Assembly: GCF_001434815.1 (NCBI RefSeq)
Contig: NZ_AZDU01000011.1
Coordinates: forward strand, 1 to 36,644
Source: Lactobacillus equicursoris DSM 19284 = JCM 14600 = CIP 110162
Lineage (GTDB): Bacteria > Bacillota > Bacilli > Lactobacillales > Lactobacillaceae
Direction: 5' to 3'
Length of the DNA: 36,644 nucleotides
In this document: piece by piece, positions 1-8,086 of the stretch
Numbering within the stretch: the first letter of the stretch is position 1
Layout: every line of letters begins with the position of its first letter
The notes under the pieces: generated by a model
What the model was told of the DNA's origin: nothing
Databases searched by the model: none
The model's input: the letters and a program-made list of their open reading frames with translations, nothing else
Translations under genes and position numbers: made by a program

Positions 1-87
1 ACCGGACCACTTTTTCTAAATATTTGCCCCCAACTTGACTCAACCAAGCTAATTTTTCCCGTTTTCTGCCCCCGATTTGACTCAACC
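1..87 (-). repeat. Inverted left arm of the 42-bp repeat array (2 units visible)
   Basis: Two copies of a 20-nt core lie exactly 42 nt apart at 26-45 and 68-87. Read on the minus strand each is GGTTGAGTCAA followed by two or three variable bases and GGGGGC. This is the same core as the forward array, but its middle reads GTCAAAT or GTCAAGT instead of CATACTT. The array continues off the left edge. No gene is seen here. Confidence 0.8.
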
Positions 88-93
88 GGGCTT

Positions 94-788
94 GGTTGAC
101 ATACTTCGGGGGCTTTTTTCTGCAAAAATCAGACTGGTTGACATACTTCGGGGGCAATTTCCGACAAAAATCGGACCGGTTGACATACTTCGGGGGTGAT
201 TTTCGCTAAAAATCACACTGGTTGACATACTTCGGGGGCGATTTCCGCTAAAAATCACACTGGTTGACATACTTCGGGGGCAAATTTCGCTAAAAATCAC
301 ACTGGTTGACATACTTCGGGGGCAAATTTCGCTAAAAATCGGACCGGTTGACATATTTCAGGGGCAAATTTCGCCAATAATCGGACCGGTTGACATACTT
401 TGGGGGCGATTTCCGCTAAAAATCGGACCGGTTGACATACTTCGGGGGCGATTTCCGCAAAAAATCGGACCGGTTGACATACTTTGGGGGCGATTTCCGC
501 AAAAAATCAGACCGGTTGACATACTTCGGGCGCGATTTCCGCAAAAAATCGGACCGGTTGACATACTTCGGAGGCAAATTTCGCAAAAAAGTCGGACCGG
601 TTGACATATTTCGGGGGCAATTCCCGCTAAAAATCGGACCGGTTGACATACTTTGGGGGCGATCACAGCCAAAAATCCACACCGGTTGACATACTTTGGG
701 GGCGATCCCAACCAAAATCAGACTGGTTGACATATTTTGGGGGCGATCCTAGCCAAAAATCCACACTAGTTGACATACTTCGGGGGCC
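94..788 (+). repeat. Direct 42-bp tandem repeat array, 17 units
   Basis: The core GGTTGACATACTTCGGGGGC recurs with its TTGAC at 96, 138, 180, 222, 264, 306, 348, 390, 432, 474, 516, 558, 601, 643, 686, 727 and 770. Spacing is 42 nt, with a few 41 or 43. Each core is followed by a less conserved 22-nt linker, often GATTTCCGCTAAAAATCGGA, which can form a small CGATTT/AAATCG hairpin. Neighbouring units share linker variants: the units at 180, 222 and 264 all end in CACACT, which points to local duplication. The unit length is a multiple of three, so meaningless 14-residue peptide repeats appear in several frames. I regard the array as non-coding. It lies just beyond the yhaM terminator. Confidence 0.93.
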
Positions 789-807
789 ACACCCGACCCA
801 GATCACA

Positions 808-834
808 CAAAAAACCGACCTCGCGGTCGGTTTT
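808..834 (-). terminator. Rho-independent terminator of yhaM (bidirectional)
   Basis: The stem AAAACCGACC / GGTCGGTTTT with a TCGC loop has A/T tracts on both sides. It lies directly after the yhaM stop codon and ends the PBP-yheA-yhaONM unit before the repeat array. Confidence 0.9.
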
Positions 835-835
835 C

Positions 836-1789
836 TTACTGATATTCTTTTTTCGGCCGGTAATAGCGCTGGCCATCTTGCGAAGACAGCGGCAAGGTGA
901 AGTCGCCCGGCTTGGTCGCGCTCAGCTCCCGCGTAATCGCGTTGACTGCCGCGTCCAAGTCATCGATCCGGTGCAACAGCTCCGCTTCTAGCAGTGCCGG
1001 CAATTTCGGCGAACCGTACTCGTACTTGCCGTGGTGGGACAAGACCATATGCCGGAGCAGGAGCAGATCCTCGCTCTCCTGGTCGATCCCCAGCGCCTGA
1101 GCCGCCAAAACCAGCTGCTCGTCGATCAAGACCAGGTGCCCGATCAGGTTGCCTTCAGCCGTGTACTTGGTCTGGACCGGCCCCGACAACTCCAGCACCT
1201 TGCCCATGTCGTGCAGGATGCAGCCCGCGTACAAAAGCGACCGGTTGACCGCCGGGTAGTTGTCGGCCAGGCCCCGCGCGTCTTTCAGCATGGTCAGGGT
1301 ATGGTAGGCCAGCCCGCCTTCATAGGCGTGATGGTTAGACTTGCCCGCCGGATAGCTGAAAAAGCGCGCATCCCACTTTTTCAGCAGGTACTTGACCAGC
1401 TTATGCCAGTTCTCTTCCTTAATTTCCGCCACAAACTGCCCAATCTCGCGCCGCATCTGCTTCTCTCCTTCCGGAGCGCCGGCGACGAGTTGGCTCACGT
1501 CCACGTTCTCGCTGGCGCTAACCGGATGAATGGAAAAAATCTTGATCTGGTCGCGGCCCTGGTAGTCCTCGAGCAGCCCCGCCACTTCCACGATCGTTCC
1601 CGTCTCAAAACGCTTGGCGTCTTCTGGCTCAGCCTGCCAGTAGTTGGCCCGGACGGCCCCTGACTTGTCGGCCAGCTGCAAGAGCAAATAGTGCTTGCCC
1701 TTTTTGTCCTGCCGCAGCTGGGAATTTTTCACCAATAAGGTCAAGTCAAACTCTTCGCCCTCATTGTAGTCTAGTAAATGTTTAAGCAT
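836..1789 (-). CDS. yhaM: 3'-5' exoribonuclease YhaM (OB fold plus HD domain)
   Basis: The 317-residue protein matches the YhaM family in length and architecture. An N-terminal OB-fold nucleic-acid-binding domain (about residues 10-90) precedes an HD metal-dependent domain. The HD domain shows H154, the motif YHT around residue 163, and ILHDMGK with H193-D194. Family members degrade RNA, and also single-stranded DNA, from the 3' end in the cytoplasm. The ATG overlaps the end of yhaN by 8 nt and has the Shine-Dalgarno GGAGG 6 nt upstream, so the two are translationally coupled. It is the last gene of the unit, followed at once by a strong terminator. The family assignment is secure; the in vivo substrate in this organism is not known from sequence. 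Confidence 0.93.
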   Translation of the reverse strand: MLKHLLDYNEGEEFDLTLLVKNSQLRQDKKGKHYLLLQLADKSGAVRANYWQAEPEDAKRFETGTIVEVAGLLEDYQGRDQIKIFSIHPVSASENVDVSQLVAGAPEGEKQMRREIGQFVAEIKEENWHKLVKYLLKKWDARFFSYPAGKSNHHAYEGGLAYHTLTMLKDARGLADNYPAVNRSLLYAGCILHDMGKVLELSGPVQTKYTAEGNLIGHLVLIDEQLVLAAQALGIDQESEDLLLLRHMVLSHHGKYEYGSPKLPALLEAELLHRIDDLDAAVNAITRELSATKPGDFTLPLSSQDGQRYYRPKKEYQ

Positions 1790-4262
1790 GGCTGGCCTCC
1801 TTCACGTAGCGGTACGGGACTTCGGAAACCTGCTTGGCCAAGTCCTCGCGAGCGGTAAAGACCAGAATCTGCTTGTTCTTGCTCAGCTCGTTTAAGAGGT
1901 TCACGATATTGGTCGTTCTTGGCCCATCAAAGTTGACGAAGGAGTCGTCGATCAAGATTGGCAGATCAATCTTGTCCCTAATCTGCATGACAAAAGCCAG
2001 CTTCAAGGCAAAGTAGAGCTGCTCCTGCGTCCCTCTTGACAGGTACTGGACGGCCAGCTTCTTTTTGTCGCTTCTAACCACCTTCATCGGCGTCCGTTTG
2101 GACACTTTTTCTGGCAAAAGGATGTCCTGATAGCGGCCGCCAGTCAGCAAGGCGAAGTACTTTTTAGCCAAGACCAGCATCTTGGGGAAGCGATCGTTTG
2201 ACGCCAGATCCAGCGTCCGGCCGATGACTTCGCCGGCCAAAAGCGTTGCCAGGTAGTTCTGGCTGTCGCGGGCAAACTTCTCCTCCAGCTGGGCCAGCTT
2301 TTGCTTGCCCTCGTAAACCTGACTGGAGTCGGCGTACTGGCGCTCTTCAGCCTTAATGTTAGCTGACTCTTGCTGCAAAGCCGCCAGGTCGCGGTCGCTA
2401 TCAGCCAGCTGCTGGCTGAGGCCCGCCATCTTGCCCTTCAAGGCTGCTAAGTCAAAGCCGGCTTTTTCAAAAAGTGGCAGCTGGTCGCCCAGGCTGTTGG
2501 CCAGGGCCTCGATCTGCGCCTTAGCCGTGTCCTGCTCGCGCTTAGCAGCAGCCAGTGCTTGGTAAGACGCTAAGTCTGCAACTTTAGCCTGGTTAAAGAT
2601 GGTCAACAGCTGCTTTTCCAGATCAGCAATCTGCTTTTGGTAGCCAGAAAGCGCCTCCTGCTTTTGCCGGTAAACCCGCTGCTGGTCAGCCAAATCCTCC
2701 AGCTGCTTTTCCGCGCCGGCTAGCTGCTTGTTGATTAAGGCTGGTTCATTTTCGGGGGTCTTTTTGGCAAAAAGGGCCACTTCCTGACCCAGGTCAGCCA
2801 GCTCGGCTTCTCTTTCCTGGATCTGCTGGTCCAGACTGACCATACTCTTCCGATTTAAAGAGTAGTCCCGGTATGGGGTGACTAGGCTGTCCACCTTGAC
2901 GCTGCTGCTAAACACGTACTTCTTGGCAAAATCCTGCTTCAAATCGTTAGCAGCTGCCTTTTCTTGCCCCGCCTGCCCCTTTTGGTAAAAGGCATAGGCC
3001 AAAAGGCCGGCACCAACCAGCAGCAAAAGGATCCCCAAAGTCCGATTAGCAAAAAGGATCACCAGCCCAGCTGCCAGCAAGATCCCGCCTGCAAGCGGCA
3101 ACCCTTTGGACAGCGGTGCCTCATCTACTGCTTCGGCCTGGCTTTCGGCGTTCACCTTTTCCCAGTCAGCCTGCAGCTGCTGGAAGTCGGCCACGGGCAT
3201 GTCCTTAACATCGGCTAGGTCAGGCGAAAATTCCAAAATATTCCGCTGCTTGTCTTCCAGCTGCTCGTATTGGAGCTGGCTCGTCTGCAGGGTCCGGGTC
3301 AAGTCCTCTAGCCGTCCTTTAAAATTGGCCAGCTGGGCTTTGGCCCCTGACAGGTCAGTCAGGTCGACTGGCTCGGCCACTTCCTTGGCCGCAGCCGTCT
3401 TCAAGGCCTTGATTTGGGCGTTTAAGTCCACCGCCTTTTGGTAAAGATCGGGGTCAAAGGCCACGTCTTTTTGCGCCTTTTTTAAGCGCAGGTAGTTCTC
3501 ATAATTTTGCGCCTGCTCCAGCAATTTCTCGCACTGCTTGAGCTCGGCTTCTTGCCCCTTGCGAATGGCCATCAGGTCCGCCAGCTGCTTTTGCTTGGCT
3601 AGGCGCGCTGCTTCTAGCTTTTGGTAGTCGTCAAAGGCCGACTCGTTAGCGGCCACCTGCTCTTTTTTCTCGTTCAGCAAGATCAGGTCCTGGTTGACCG
3701 GGGCCTTTTTCCCGCTGGCCTTAAAAAGGTCCTTGGCTTCTTTAGCAAAGTCGCTCCGGATAGACAGGAGCTTGCTCGATTCGGCCGCCCCCAGGTAGTA
3801 GATGTTCTCCAGAATCTCTTCTTCAGACAAGGAGGCGAGCTGGCGCATCAGATCTTCGTTAAAAATAAAGCTGTCGGCGTAGAAATTCCCATCAATATTT
3901 TGAATCTGGTCGTAAAAAAGGATCTCCGGCACTTCCTGGCCCCGGTGCCAAACCTTGACGGCGCCGACCTTGCTCTTGTCGCCTTTAGAATAGGTCCGCT
4001 CGATTTCCCAGTCGCCGTCGCCGGCAAAGACCAGCTTGCCCCCCATGGGGTAGGCCTTTGACAGGGGCTCATAATCTTCAAAAAAGCTAGACGCGGTATT
4101 TTTCAAATTGAAGCCAAAGAGGATCTGCTTGATAAAGGCGACCGTGGTGCTCTTCCCGGCTTCATTTTCGCCAAAAAAGGCTGCCAGGTTGCCATCAGGG
4201 AGGTCAAAAATTTCATCGCTGAATTGACCAAAATTATAAATTTGGATTTGCTTTAACTTCAT
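1782..4262 (-). CDS. yhaN: YhaN, SbcC/Rad50-like ABC ATPase with membrane hairpin
   Basis: This 826-residue SMC/SbcC-like protein has an N-terminal Walker A (GENEAGKST, residues 31-39). Long charged heptad-rich stretches (about 190-380 and 430-700) are typical of coiled-coil arms. The C-terminal half-site has the signature LSRGTQEQ near 741 and a Walker B (LPILIDDSFVNFD) near 767. Two adjacent hydrophobic segments at about 388-404 and 408-425 sit at the apex of the coiled coil where SbcC has its zinc hook; B. subtilis YhaN is also predicted to carry membrane segments there. The ATG overlaps the yhaO stop (ATGA). By analogy to SbcCD/Mre11-Rad50 it probably pairs with YhaO in DNA processing, possibly at the membrane. 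That role is inferred. Confidence 0.9.
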   Translation of the reverse strand: MKLKQIQIYNFGQFSDEIFDLPDGNLAAFFGENEAGKSTTVAFIKQILFGFNLKNTASSFFEDYEPLSKAYPMGGKLVFAGDGDWEIERTYSKGDKSKVGAVKVWHRGQEVPEILFYDQIQNIDGNFYADSFIFNEDLMRQLASLSEEEILENIYYLGAAESSKLLSIRSDFAKEAKDLFKASGKKAPVNQDLILLNEKKEQVAANESAFDDYQKLEAARLAKQKQLADLMAIRKGQEAELKQCEKLLEQAQNYENYLRLKKAQKDVAFDPDLYQKAVDLNAQIKALKTAAAKEVAEPVDLTDLSGAKAQLANFKGRLEDLTRTLQTSQLQYEQLEDKQRNILEFSPDLADVKDMPVADFQQLQADWEKVNAESQAEAVDEAPLSKGLPLAGGILLAAGLVILFANRTLGILLLLVGAGLLAYAFYQKGQAGQEKAAANDLKQDFAKKYVFSSSVKVDSLVTPYRDYSLNRKSMVSLDQQIQEREAELADLGQEVALFAKKTPENEPALINKQLAGAEKQLEDLADQQRVYRQKQEALSGYQKQIADLEKQLLTIFNQAKVADLASYQALAAAKREQDTAKAQIEALANSLGDQLPLFEKAGFDLAALKGKMAGLSQQLADSDRDLAALQQESANIKAEERQYADSSQVYEGKQKLAQLEEKFARDSQNYLATLLAGEVIGRTLDLASNDRFPKMLVLAKKYFALLTGGRYQDILLPEKVSKRTPMKVVRSDKKKLAVQYLSRGTQEQLYFALKLAFVMQIRDKIDLPILIDDSFVNFDGPRTTNIVNLLNELSKNKQILVFTAREDLAKQVSEVPYRYVKEASHA

Positions 4263-5473
4263 TCTCCGCTCCCCCCAATGTCTTGCAGGCGGTCAGCTAG
4301 TTTAACGGAAACCAGTTCCTTGACCTGGGCCAAAAATTCTGGGTTCTCCGCCAGCCGCCGGGCTTCAGGATCCTTTTTAATCCAAGAAGCTGCCAGCTGC
4401 TTAATCTTTTCTTCAGACAAAATCTCCACCTTGGCCCGGTCTAAGGCCGCCTGGTCGGTACTGGACAATTGGACTAACCCTCTCACCTTGACCCGGAAGT
4501 CGACTAGGCGGGCCGAATTTGCCTGGCTTGACGCTTCTTCCCAGGCCGCTGGGTCCTGCCAAAATGTCAGCTGGTCCGGCGTCAGGTATTCTGAACCCGT
4601 TAGCTTCAAACTGACAAAAGTCTTAACGCCCGCACTCTCATGAGCCCGCAGGGTCGCCGCAATCTTGTCTGCCAAGTCGCTGGCTGACAATGGAGCGTCC
4701 AAAACCAGATTTGCCTGCTCCCAGACGATCTGGCTGGTTGGGCAAAAAGTCAGCTGGCTCTGCCCGCTTTCTTCGTCCACCTCGACCAAATAGCAGCCCT
4801 TGGCCCCTAATTCGCCGATATCCCGGCCCTGGATGTTGCCAGGGTAAACGACCAGCGGCTTAGCCAGCAGGGTCTGGCGGGCGTGAATATGGCCTAGAGC
4901 AAAGTAGTCATAGCCAAGTTCCCGCATCCGCTCCAGGGTAAAAGGCGCATAGACGTTGTTTTGCCCGGCGGCCTGCCCGGCATGCATCAGGCCAATGGTA
5001 AAGCTTGGTGCTTTTTCCGGGAACTGCATGAGCAGGTCTTCTTCAATGTGGTTGTGGGCGTAGGAAAAACCGGTCACATTGTAGGCAAAGCCGGACTTAG
5101 TAGTAAAGTCCTTGCGCTCGATCTGCTCGCCGTCGCCAAGCAGGGTAAAATGCGGCCCCTCCTTGACCAAGAGGTCGCTTTTTCGCATGTAGTCGTGGTT
5201 GCCGAAGATCATCACGACTTGAATGCCGGCCGCGGTCAAGCGGTCGATCTCTTTTTTAAAAAAGACCTGGCTGGCGGGACTTGGCTTGTTAGAGTCGAAA
5301 GTGTCCCCAGCGATCAAGACCAGGTCGACGGCTTCTCTCACGGCCAAATCGATGATCCGGGTAAAAGACTCGTTAGCCGCATCTTTAATTTCTTGATATT
5401 CGCTTTTTGGCAAAAAAGATAGCCCACGAAATGGACTATCTAAGTGCGCATCAGCTAAATGGATGAATTTCAT
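4259..5473 (-). CDS. yhaO: YhaO, Mre11/SbcD-like metallophosphoesterase
   Basis: The 404-residue protein carries the calcineurin-like nuclease motifs in order: D8-x-H10 in FIHLADAHLDS, GD at 56-57, GNHD at 91-94, H164 in GLMHAG, and GHIH at 194-197. These are the metal ligands of Mre11/SbcD nucleases. A C-terminal region of about 200 residues probably caps the active site and contacts the ATPase partner. Its ATG overlaps the yheA stop by one base and its stop overlaps the yhaN start by 4 nt. This supports a YhaO-YhaN nuclease-ATPase complex, with YhaM as an accessory exonuclease. Substrate and physiological role are inferred from family knowledge. Confidence 0.92.
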   Translation of the reverse strand: MKFIHLADAHLDSPFRGLSFLPKSEYQEIKDAANESFTRIIDLAVREAVDLVLIAGDTFDSNKPSPASQVFFKKEIDRLTAAGIQVVMIFGNHDYMRKSDLLVKEGPHFTLLGDGEQIERKDFTTKSGFAYNVTGFSYAHNHIEEDLLMQFPEKAPSFTIGLMHAGQAAGQNNVYAPFTLERMRELGYDYFALGHIHARQTLLAKPLVVYPGNIQGRDIGELGAKGCYLVEVDEESGQSQLTFCPTSQIVWEQANLVLDAPLSASDLADKIAATLRAHESAGVKTFVSLKLTGSEYLTPDQLTFWQDPAAWEEASSQANSARLVDFRVKVRGLVQLSSTDQAALDRAKVEILSEEKIKQLAASWIKKDPEARRLAENPEFLAQVKELVSVKLADRLQDIGGSGE

Positions 5474-5826
5474 TAGGCTTTTCTCAAATCTTCGTAAGCA
5501 TCTGCCAGCGGTTGGCTAATGGACTTTTGCAAGTCGTTCATCAAAGCGTAAACGCCTTGTTCAGCCAGCAGCATCCCTTGCAAGGTAGTGTCTTGGGATA
5601 CTCGGCTGTTTAGGCTGGCAAAGTGGTCCTTTTGTTCTTGGCTCAGTTCCTTGCCGGCGCTTTGGGCTTCCATGACTTCCATTTGTGCTGCGTCCAATTC
5701 CTTAAACAAGGCGAGGCTTTCAGGACTCGCCTTCACCTTGTCCATGGCAGCCTTCAAGGCTTCAAACTGTTGGGTTTGGCGGAGGTCTTCAGCCATTTGG
5801 TTGGCGGTGTCGTAAATGTTGATCAT
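5473..5826 (-). CDS. yheA: YheA/YmcA-type small helical protein (UPF0342)
   Basis: This 117-residue, almost entirely helical protein starts MINIYDTANQ and is rich in Q, E, A and L. It fits the UPF0342/YheA family, related to the YlbF/YmcA control proteins. It has no signal peptide and no catalytic motif. The gene overlaps yhaO by one base and lies 46 nt after the penicillin-binding protein gene. A purine-rich AGAGG is about 13 nt upstream of the ATG, which is rather far. Relatives of YlbF and YmcA affect RNA processing in B. subtilis, so its place next to an exoribonuclease gene is suggestive, but its own function is unknown. Confidence 0.85.
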   Translation of the reverse strand: MINIYDTANQMAEDLRQTQQFEALKAAMDKVKASPESLALFKELDAAQMEVMEAQSAGKELSQEQKDHFASLNSRVSQDTTLQGMLLAEQGVYALMNDLQKSISQPLADAYEDLRKA

Positions 5827-5872
5827 TTTTTCTATTTTCCTCTCTAATTAAAAAAACTAGGTAAAAATCAGC

Positions 5873-7957
5873 TTAATTTCCAGTAATCTTATTGTACCAT
5901 GACTTGAAGCTAGACTCAGCATTCTTGAAGCCATCATCGATAGCTTCTTTGATCTTTTGGCCAAAGCCAGAACTGGATGACGACGATGAGCTGGACGAGT
6001 CGTTGGCGCTGGTTTCAGCGGCTGAAACCGTGAACTGGGTCTGCTTACTGTATGGCAAAATTCCTTCCATCTCAGCTTTATAGAGCGTGGTAATCCCGGT
6101 TTCGGAAATCCCCTGCATGTAGTGGGTCTTGTTGGTCGTGTCAAAGCCGACCCAGGTGGCGACGACCACGTCAGGCGTGTAGCCAACGATCCACTGGTCC
6201 TTGGTGCCGTAGGCAAAGGAAACTTCGGTTGACCCGGTCTTGCCGGCCACGGAGTAGCCAGACGGCTTAGCGTTGACCGCCGTCCCCGTCGTAAAGACGG
6301 ACAGCAGCATTCTGGTCATTTCCTTGGCCGTTGACGAAGAGATCACCCGGCTGGTTCCTGTGTCATTATTTTCGGCGATCACGTTGCCAGAAGCGTCGGT
6401 GATCTTGGTGATCAGGTAAGAATTGTTTGGCAAGTTGCCGGAATTGGCAAAGGCGGAGTAGGCCCGGGCCATCTGGACCGGGCTGACCCCGGTAGACAGA
6501 CCGCCCAGGGCCAGGGCCAGGTTTTGGTCCGACTTAGAAACGGTAATGCCAAACTTCTTTAAATAGCTTACGCCAGTTGACACCCCGATCTTGTTTAAGA
6601 GCCAGACCGCTGGGACATTTTTACTCTGGGCCACGGCCGTGTACATTGGAATGGTGCTTGAATATTGGCCATCGACGTTGACAGGCGTATAGTTATTTTT
6701 GCCAAAAGCCTGCTTCTTGTTAGACAGGCTTGAATCATAGTGGTAGCCATTCTCAAGAGCCGGGGCGTAAACCGCCAGGGGCTTGATGGAACTCCCTGGC
6801 TGGCGCCGCATCTGGGTCGCCCGGTTGTAGCCGCGGAAGACGTGCTTGCCGCGCCCGCCAACTAAAGCCTTGATAGCCCCAGTCTTAGGGTCCATGGCCA
6901 CGCTGGCCCCTTGGGCCCGGGCGCTTCCTGACGGGTTAGACGGGAAGTTGTACTTGTTCTTGAAGCTGGATTCCATGGACTTTTGGTAATTTTGGTCCAG
7001 GCTGGTGTAAATCTTGAGCCCCTTGCTCATGATCTCGGTTTCCGTTAAGCCGTATTTTGAGATGGCTTCAGAGATCACGGCATCAAAGTAGTATGGGTAC
7101 TTGTAGCCGGAATTGGATTGATAGTTGTCAACCAGGTTCATCCCCTGCTTTTTAGCAGCATTAGCCGTGGACTGGCTGATGGCTTGATTATCCACCATCA
7201 GCTGCAGCACCACGTTCCGTCTTGAGGTCGCATTTTTCACCGAGTACAAGGGGTTATAAAAGGCGGGACTTCTGAGCATCCCGGCCAGGGTCGCCCCTTC
7301 AGCCACGGTCAGCTGGCTGGCATTTTTGCCAAAATACTTCTTGCTGGCATCCTGCACCCCGTAAATCCCGTTGCCAAAGTAGGCGTTATTGAGGTACATG
7401 GCCATGATCTTCTTTTTAGAATAGACCTTGGTAACCTGAATGGCGTAGAAAAATTCGGCGACTTTCCGGGACAGGGTCTGCTTTTGGGATAAGATCGAGT
7501 TTTTAACCAGCTGCTGGGTAATCGTCGAGCCACCGCCAGAAATATGGCCAAAGTGGATCAGGTAGCTAAAAACGGCCCGGGCGATCCCTTTAGGACTAAC
7601 CCCCAGGTTGGTCCAGAAGGTCCGGTCTTCAGTGGCGACGACGGCCTTTTGCACGTTCGGGGAAATCTTGCTTAAGGAGACGTAAGTCCCCTTGCCCGAG
7701 GACACGGAGCCGGCCTTTTTGCTATTTTGGTCGTAAATGATCGTTTTTTGCGACAAGGAGGCCTCCAGGTTAGATAGGTTGGCCGTCTTGACGACAAAGG
7801 TATAATAAGTAGAGATGCCTAAGAAAAAGGTCAAGCCCAGCAAAATGATCCAGCGAATGATCTGGAAACGGTGCAGGAAGTACTTGATCCAGCCGCCTAA
7901 GCCGCGGCGATTATTATTCAACTTTTTTTGAGATTGGCGATTGCGCCGGTTTTCCAT
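5873..7957 (-). CDS. Class A penicillin-binding protein (glycosyltransferase plus transpeptidase)
   Basis: This 694-residue bifunctional peptidoglycan synthase has a basic N-terminus, one transmembrane helix (about 33-55), and a GT51 glycosyltransferase domain with catalytic E110 in ATEDRTFW and GGSTITQQ at 142-149. The penicillin-binding transpeptidase domain has SSIK at 389-392 (acyl-enzyme serine S389), SKN at 445-447 and KTGS at 573-576. The C-terminus carries a run of serines then a short amphipathic tail. Length and tail resemble pneumococcal PBP2a and lactobacillar PBP1A/2A types; I cannot choose a subtype, so no symbol is given. The ATG has a good AGAAGGAG Shine-Dalgarno. It is the first gene of the unit leading to yhaM and diverges from the pseudouridine synthase. 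Confidence 0.94.
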   Translation of the reverse strand: MENRRNRQSQKKLNNNRRGLGGWIKYFLHRFQIIRWIILLGLTFFLGISTYYTFVVKTANLSNLEASLSQKTIIYDQNSKKAGSVSSGKGTYVSLSKISPNVQKAVVATEDRTFWTNLGVSPKGIARAVFSYLIHFGHISGGGSTITQQLVKNSILSQKQTLSRKVAEFFYAIQVTKVYSKKKIMAMYLNNAYFGNGIYGVQDASKKYFGKNASQLTVAEGATLAGMLRSPAFYNPLYSVKNATSRRNVVLQLMVDNQAISQSTANAAKKQGMNLVDNYQSNSGYKYPYYFDAVISEAISKYGLTETEIMSKGLKIYTSLDQNYQKSMESSFKNKYNFPSNPSGSARAQGASVAMDPKTGAIKALVGGRGKHVFRGYNRATQMRRQPGSSIKPLAVYAPALENGYHYDSSLSNKKQAFGKNNYTPVNVDGQYSSTIPMYTAVAQSKNVPAVWLLNKIGVSTGVSYLKKFGITVSKSDQNLALALGGLSTGVSPVQMARAYSAFANSGNLPNNSYLITKITDASGNVIAENNDTGTSRVISSSTAKEMTRMLLSVFTTGTAVNAKPSGYSVAGKTGSTEVSFAYGTKDQWIVGYTPDVVVATWVGFDTTNKTHYMQGISETGITTLYKAEMEGILPYSKQTQFTVSAAETSANDSSSSSSSSSSGFGQKIKEAIDDGFKNAESSFKSWYNKITGN

Positions 7958-7980
7958 TTAAATTGCTCCTTCTCCGTGAG

Positions 7981-8000
7981 TCAAAGTTTAAACACTTTGA
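7981..8000. promoter_or_regulatory. 20-bp inverted repeat in a divergent promoter region
   Basis: TCAAAGT-TTAAAC-ACTTTGA is a perfect 7-bp inverted repeat with a 6-bp spacer. It lies 24 nt upstream of the PBP start and about 87 nt upstream of the divergent pseudouridine synthase. It could be an operator or a leader hairpin. The regulator is unknown. Confidence 0.4.
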
Positions 8001-8086
8001 TTTTAACACAAATGCAATAGAGGACTAGCAAGTTATCCAATTCTTAACTGTGATAAGGCAAAGAAATTTTTAGAAAAGAGGCGCAG

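Noticed and set aside
82-733. Open reading frames across the 42-bp array encoding 14-residue repeats (RSMSTSVIFSEICP-like) on both strands
   Set aside because: They arise because 42 is divisible by 3 and the unit lacks stops in several frames. No signal peptide, ribosome-binding site or plausible fold; several frames are open at once.
94-788. CRISPR array
   Set aside because: The inter-core segments are near-identical copies rather than unique spacers, no cas genes are present, and the core is not a typical CRISPR repeat.
94-788. Series of promoters based on repeated TTGACA
   Set aside because: No TATAAT-like box lies 16-18 nt after the TTGACA in the units.
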